Assembly: GCA_051745935.1 (NCBI GenBank)
Contig: JBNJEM010000098.1
Span: 1-15,917, forward strand
DNA: 15,917 bases
Direction of reading: 5' to 3'
Origin: JBNJEM01 sp051745935
GTDB taxonomy: Bacteria; Planctomycetota; Planctomycetia; Pirellulales; Pirellulaceae
Position numbers and translations under genes: made by a program. The notes beneath the pieces are model-generated. The model ran no database searches and was not told the DNA's origin. It saw only the letters and a program-made list of their open reading frames with translations. Shown piece by piece: positions 14,097 to 15,917 of this stretch. Each line of letters begins with the position of its first letter. The first letter of the stretch is position 1.

Positions 14097-15465
14097 ATCG
14101 GGACTCATCCACCACCGTCGTGGCCGTCATCGTCTCGGGTTGTAAAGGACAGTCCAAAACGCGAGGTGATGTCAACTCCGCGTCGGAATCCGAAGGCCAA
14201 GCAACCGCCCGCCGACGGCCCACGCGAGAATACGTGAAGTAAACAACCCCTACGACGATCACAAACAGGGCAACCAAGAGGAACATGGTGGGATATTTCG
14301 GTAACCTCAATTCGTCCGCATAGTAGAGAATGTTGCCAATGGTTGGCTGGCCCACGAGTTTCCCGGAATCGAGTACCCCCAGCACTAGAGTCGTGGCTAA
14401 CCCACGGTGGCGAGACGGAAACGAGGTGGTGCCACCGGAAACGATGGCGGGAAAAAGCAAGGCATGCGCGGATCCAGCAAATACCGCCGGAATGGCAAGT
14501 TGCCACGCCTCGCGCACCACTAGGTAAAACACCATGCTGGCCGACAATGAACCCAGCCCCATCAGGATCACCGGCCGGATGCCAATGTGCTGAGTCAGTC
14601 GCCGAGTTGCCACCCTCACCACGAACGCAACCGCCGCGTAGACGAGAAAATAACTTTGAATGCCAGTGATCTCTAGCTCCACGGCATAGGCCCGCACAAA
14701 CACCGCCGGCAACCCGATCCCCACCCCCACCGCGAATGCCACCAGTAGAATCATGCCCGGCTGATAGCGACGAATCACCGGAACCAGAGACGAAGACGGG
14801 CTCTTTGCCTCGGCGCGAACATGCCCCCGCGTCGCGACAATCGCCGCCAACACGGCGACACCCCCGGCGAACGCAGCCAGAAAGAACATGCGATCAATGT
14901 GTCCCCGCGTGATCGTGGAAGTCCCAAATAGCAGATCCCCCAACGCCGGACCGATGGCAAGCCCCAAGAATCCAGAGGTGCCCAGCGTGCCGACCATCTC
15001 CGCAATCCGGGATTCAGGAACCCGCAACGAGACGTAGGTCAAGGAGGCGCCCACGCTGCCGGCAATGCCGATGGTCAACAGAATGCGGGCCGCGTAGACC
15101 GCCGGACTGTAAACCGTCTGAATGGATAAATGAGCCAATGCCGCCAGGGTGAACAGAAGCAGAGAACCAATCCAGATTCGACGAGGGCCGTATCGGTCAA
15201 TGCCAGCGCCCAGCAGGACGCGCACCGCCAGGCCGCCAATCATGCCAACGCCCACGATAACGCCCAGGTGCCGCTCGTTCCCCCCCAAATGCATGACGAA
15301 ATCGGCGTAGCGAAACAGCACGCTCACCCCAATCATCAGCATGGCGTTGGAGAGGTAACAGAACCAAAAGCTGCGACCAAAGACGTTCGGTTCCGCCGAG
15401 GCGGCAGCGAACGAATCAGCATTCAGTGAACCCTGGATGGTAGCATTCCCGACATCTCCCGTCAT
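14044..15465 (-). CDS. Major facilitator superfamily transporter
   Basis: A 473-residue inner-membrane protein with about 12 hydrophobic helices between residues 30 and 415, in two halves separated by a basic, polar loop (TRGHVRAEAKSPSSSLVPVI). The loop between helices 2 and 3 carries GAGIDRYGPRRIW, the MFS motif A (GxxxDRxGRR). LGTSGFLGLAIGPALGDLLFG fits motif C around helix 5. A hydrophilic C-terminal tail of about 55 residues is read from DNA that is partly antisense to the preceding gene. Substrate unknown: exporters of drugs, sugars or peptides share this layout. The start ATG at 15465 has GAGG only 2 nt upstream, so it is moderately supported. It is convergent with the polysaccharide cluster and probably transcribed alone. 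Confidence 0.88.
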   Translation of the reverse strand: MTGDVGNATIQGSLNADSFAAASAEPNVFGRSFWFCYLSNAMLMIGVSVLFRYADFVMHLGGNERHLGVIVGVGMIGGLAVRVLLGAGIDRYGPRRIWIGSLLLFTLAALAHLSIQTVYSPAVYAARILLTIGIAGSVGASLTYVSLRVPESRIAEMVGTLGTSGFLGLAIGPALGDLLFGTSTITRGHIDRMFFLAAFAGGVAVLAAIVATRGHVRAEAKSPSSSLVPVIRRYQPGMILLVAFAVGVGIGLPAVFVRAYAVELEITGIQSYFLVYAAVAFVVRVATRRLTQHIGIRPVILMGLGSLSASMVFYLVVREAWQLAIPAVFAGSAHALLFPAIVSGGTTSFPSRHRGLATTLVLGVLDSGKLVGQPTIGNILYYADELRLPKYPTMFLLVALFVIVVGVVYFTYSRVGRRRAVAWPSDSDAELTSPRVLDCPLQPETMTATTVVDESRFRSHSSRHSPANGRRHD

Positions 15466-15607
15466 GTCCTCATCGCCGTAATTGCTGTCGTCTCGTTGAA
15501 TCTCACAACCGCGTTCTTATGAGAGTGTTCTTATTGCAGCCACCTGTTTATGATACAGTGCGGGGTTCAAACTAGTTCAGCTTGCACACCATGGTGTTTC
15601 AGTCTAT
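15466..15607. promoter_or_regulatory. Putative upstream control region of the transporter gene, with a 14-bp-spaced direct repeat
   Basis: GTTCTTAT occurs at 15513-15520 and 15527-15534, a 14-bp period, 48-62 bp from the transporter start. It could be a binding site for a regulator, or chance. TATGAT at 15549-15554 on the + strand resembles a -10 element for the small frame that follows, but lacks a good -35. Confidence 0.3.
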
Positions 15608-15760
15608 GTGACCTTACGTGTCAATGATAGCCAGGCGGTTCTGGAAGGCCGAGGAAAGGCAGCCGAGGGAAGGTACGCGAGAGCGCGTGTGCAAGCGACC
15701 GAGTTGGATGACGTTATACCGCTGCTGGGCAACCGTGACACCATCCGCGAACGGCCATAA
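15608..15760 (+). CDS. Possible small protein or gene remnant, unknown function
   Basis: From GTG 15608 the frame gives 50 residues, VTLRVNDSQAVLEGRGKAA through ATELDDVIPLLGNRDTIRERP, ending at TAA 15758-15760. The composition is protein-like (balanced charged and hydrophobic residues, no arginine/proline junk). The frame is also open upstream to a TGA at 15551, reading HHGVSVYV just before the GTG. No ribosome site is clear and I do not recognise a family. It could be the tail of a broken gene or a chance frame. Confidence 0.3.
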   Translation: MTLRVNDSQAVLEGRGKAAEGRYARARVQATELDDVIPLLGNRDTIRERP

Positions 15761-15826
15761 GGCACGCCGTTCTGATCGTTCGTGCCGCAGGTGGCACGGC
15801 GCATTCGGGTCGTTTTGGGTCGGGTG

Positions 15827-15840
15827 CGGTATATATACCG
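15827..15840. repeat. Perfect 14-bp palindrome at the edge of repeat A
   Basis: CGGTATATATACCG is its own reverse complement. It overlaps the outer end of the repeat-A unit that starts at about 15835. The degenerate A fragment at 9361 is preceded by a comparable small inverted repeat (GCGGT-TAT-ACCGC). Confidence 0.7.
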
Positions 15841-15917
15841 GTCGCGGATGACTTTCTCCGCCGCGAGTCCGACCAACGGGAGGACGGCCTGCGTCGGGCA
15901 GCGTCCCATCCGGAAAA
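15835..15917 (-). repeat. Repeat family A unit, cut by the window end
   Basis: This matches the family from its end (TATACCGGTCGCGGATGAC) inwards, in the same orientation as the block at 1-202. The invariant core and the hairpin are present: GCGGA 15845-15849, loop TGACTTTC, TCCGC 15858-15862. Its loop is identical to that of the 11646 unit. Whether more units follow lies outside the window. Confidence 0.92.

Noticed and set aside
15604..15909. 101-residue minus-strand frame starting inside repeat A
   Set aside because: Its start lies in the repeat and the remainder has no protein-like pattern. It is antisense to the more plausible 50-residue frame.
1..15917. tRNA or rRNA genes
   Set aside because: I scanned the gaps by eye for tRNA T-arm and cloverleaf patterns and for conserved rRNA motifs and saw none. 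A covariance-model scan would be needed to exclude small RNAs.

Overview
The window is about 15.9 kb of GC-rich bacterial chromosome. It reads most like a planctomycete, probably a Pirellulales-type lineage. This rests on overall protein resemblance (a stand-alone CoaB-type ligase, a secreted seven-bladed WD40 protein, a DUF1015 protein, an ExeA-like ATPase with a long acidic tail, and a tiny lysine/glutamate-rich coiled-coil protein). No rRNA or marker gene fixes the taxonomy, so this is an inference.

Layout. 1-202: two tandem copies of a 102-bp repeat (family A) running straight into coaB (203-835). 870-1283 (-): a stand-alone response-regulator receiver. 1284-2798: gene-free, holding one copy of a roughly 330-bp inverted-repeat element (family B, 1791-2122) and a three-unit array of repeat A (2474-2778) that ends 20 bp before a secreted WD40-repeat protein (2799-3944). 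4063-7957 (-): small coiled-coil protein, CCA-adding-type tRNA nucleotidyltransferase and DUF1015 protein, with a truncated four-helix-bundle gene (4674-4970, +) wedged against the 3' end of the nucleotidyltransferase. 8332-9018 (-): trpF. 9709-14096 (+): an exopolysaccharide assembly set, namely a Wzz/GumC-like chain-length protein, an ExeA-like AAA ATPase and a BY-kinase-like P-loop protein that has lost its Walker A lysine. A second family-B element (11282-11610) and one repeat-A unit lie between the first two of these genes. 14044-15465 (-): MFS transporter. 15466-15917: gene-poor DNA with a possible 50-residue ORF and the start of another repeat-A unit.

The most notable content is the repeat landscape. 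Family B has imperfect 14-bp terminal inverted repeats, and each of its two good copies is bracketed by a different, perfect 9-bp direct repeat. That is the signature of transposition with 9-bp target duplication by a non-autonomous (MITE-like) element. Family A is a 102-bp unit found as 2-, 3- and 1-unit blocks. In the three-unit array the units are identical except in the loop of a small conserved hairpin and at the outer array edge. A units or fragments lie upstream of every + strand gene or operon in the window, directly at the start codon in two cases. B and A, or their relics, occur near each other at three places.

Functionally the genes are mostly unrelated housekeeping (CoA biosynthesis, tRNA 3'-end maturation, tryptophan biosynthesis). 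The exception is the polysaccharide trio, whose members probably act together at the cytoplasmic membrane in polymer length control and export.
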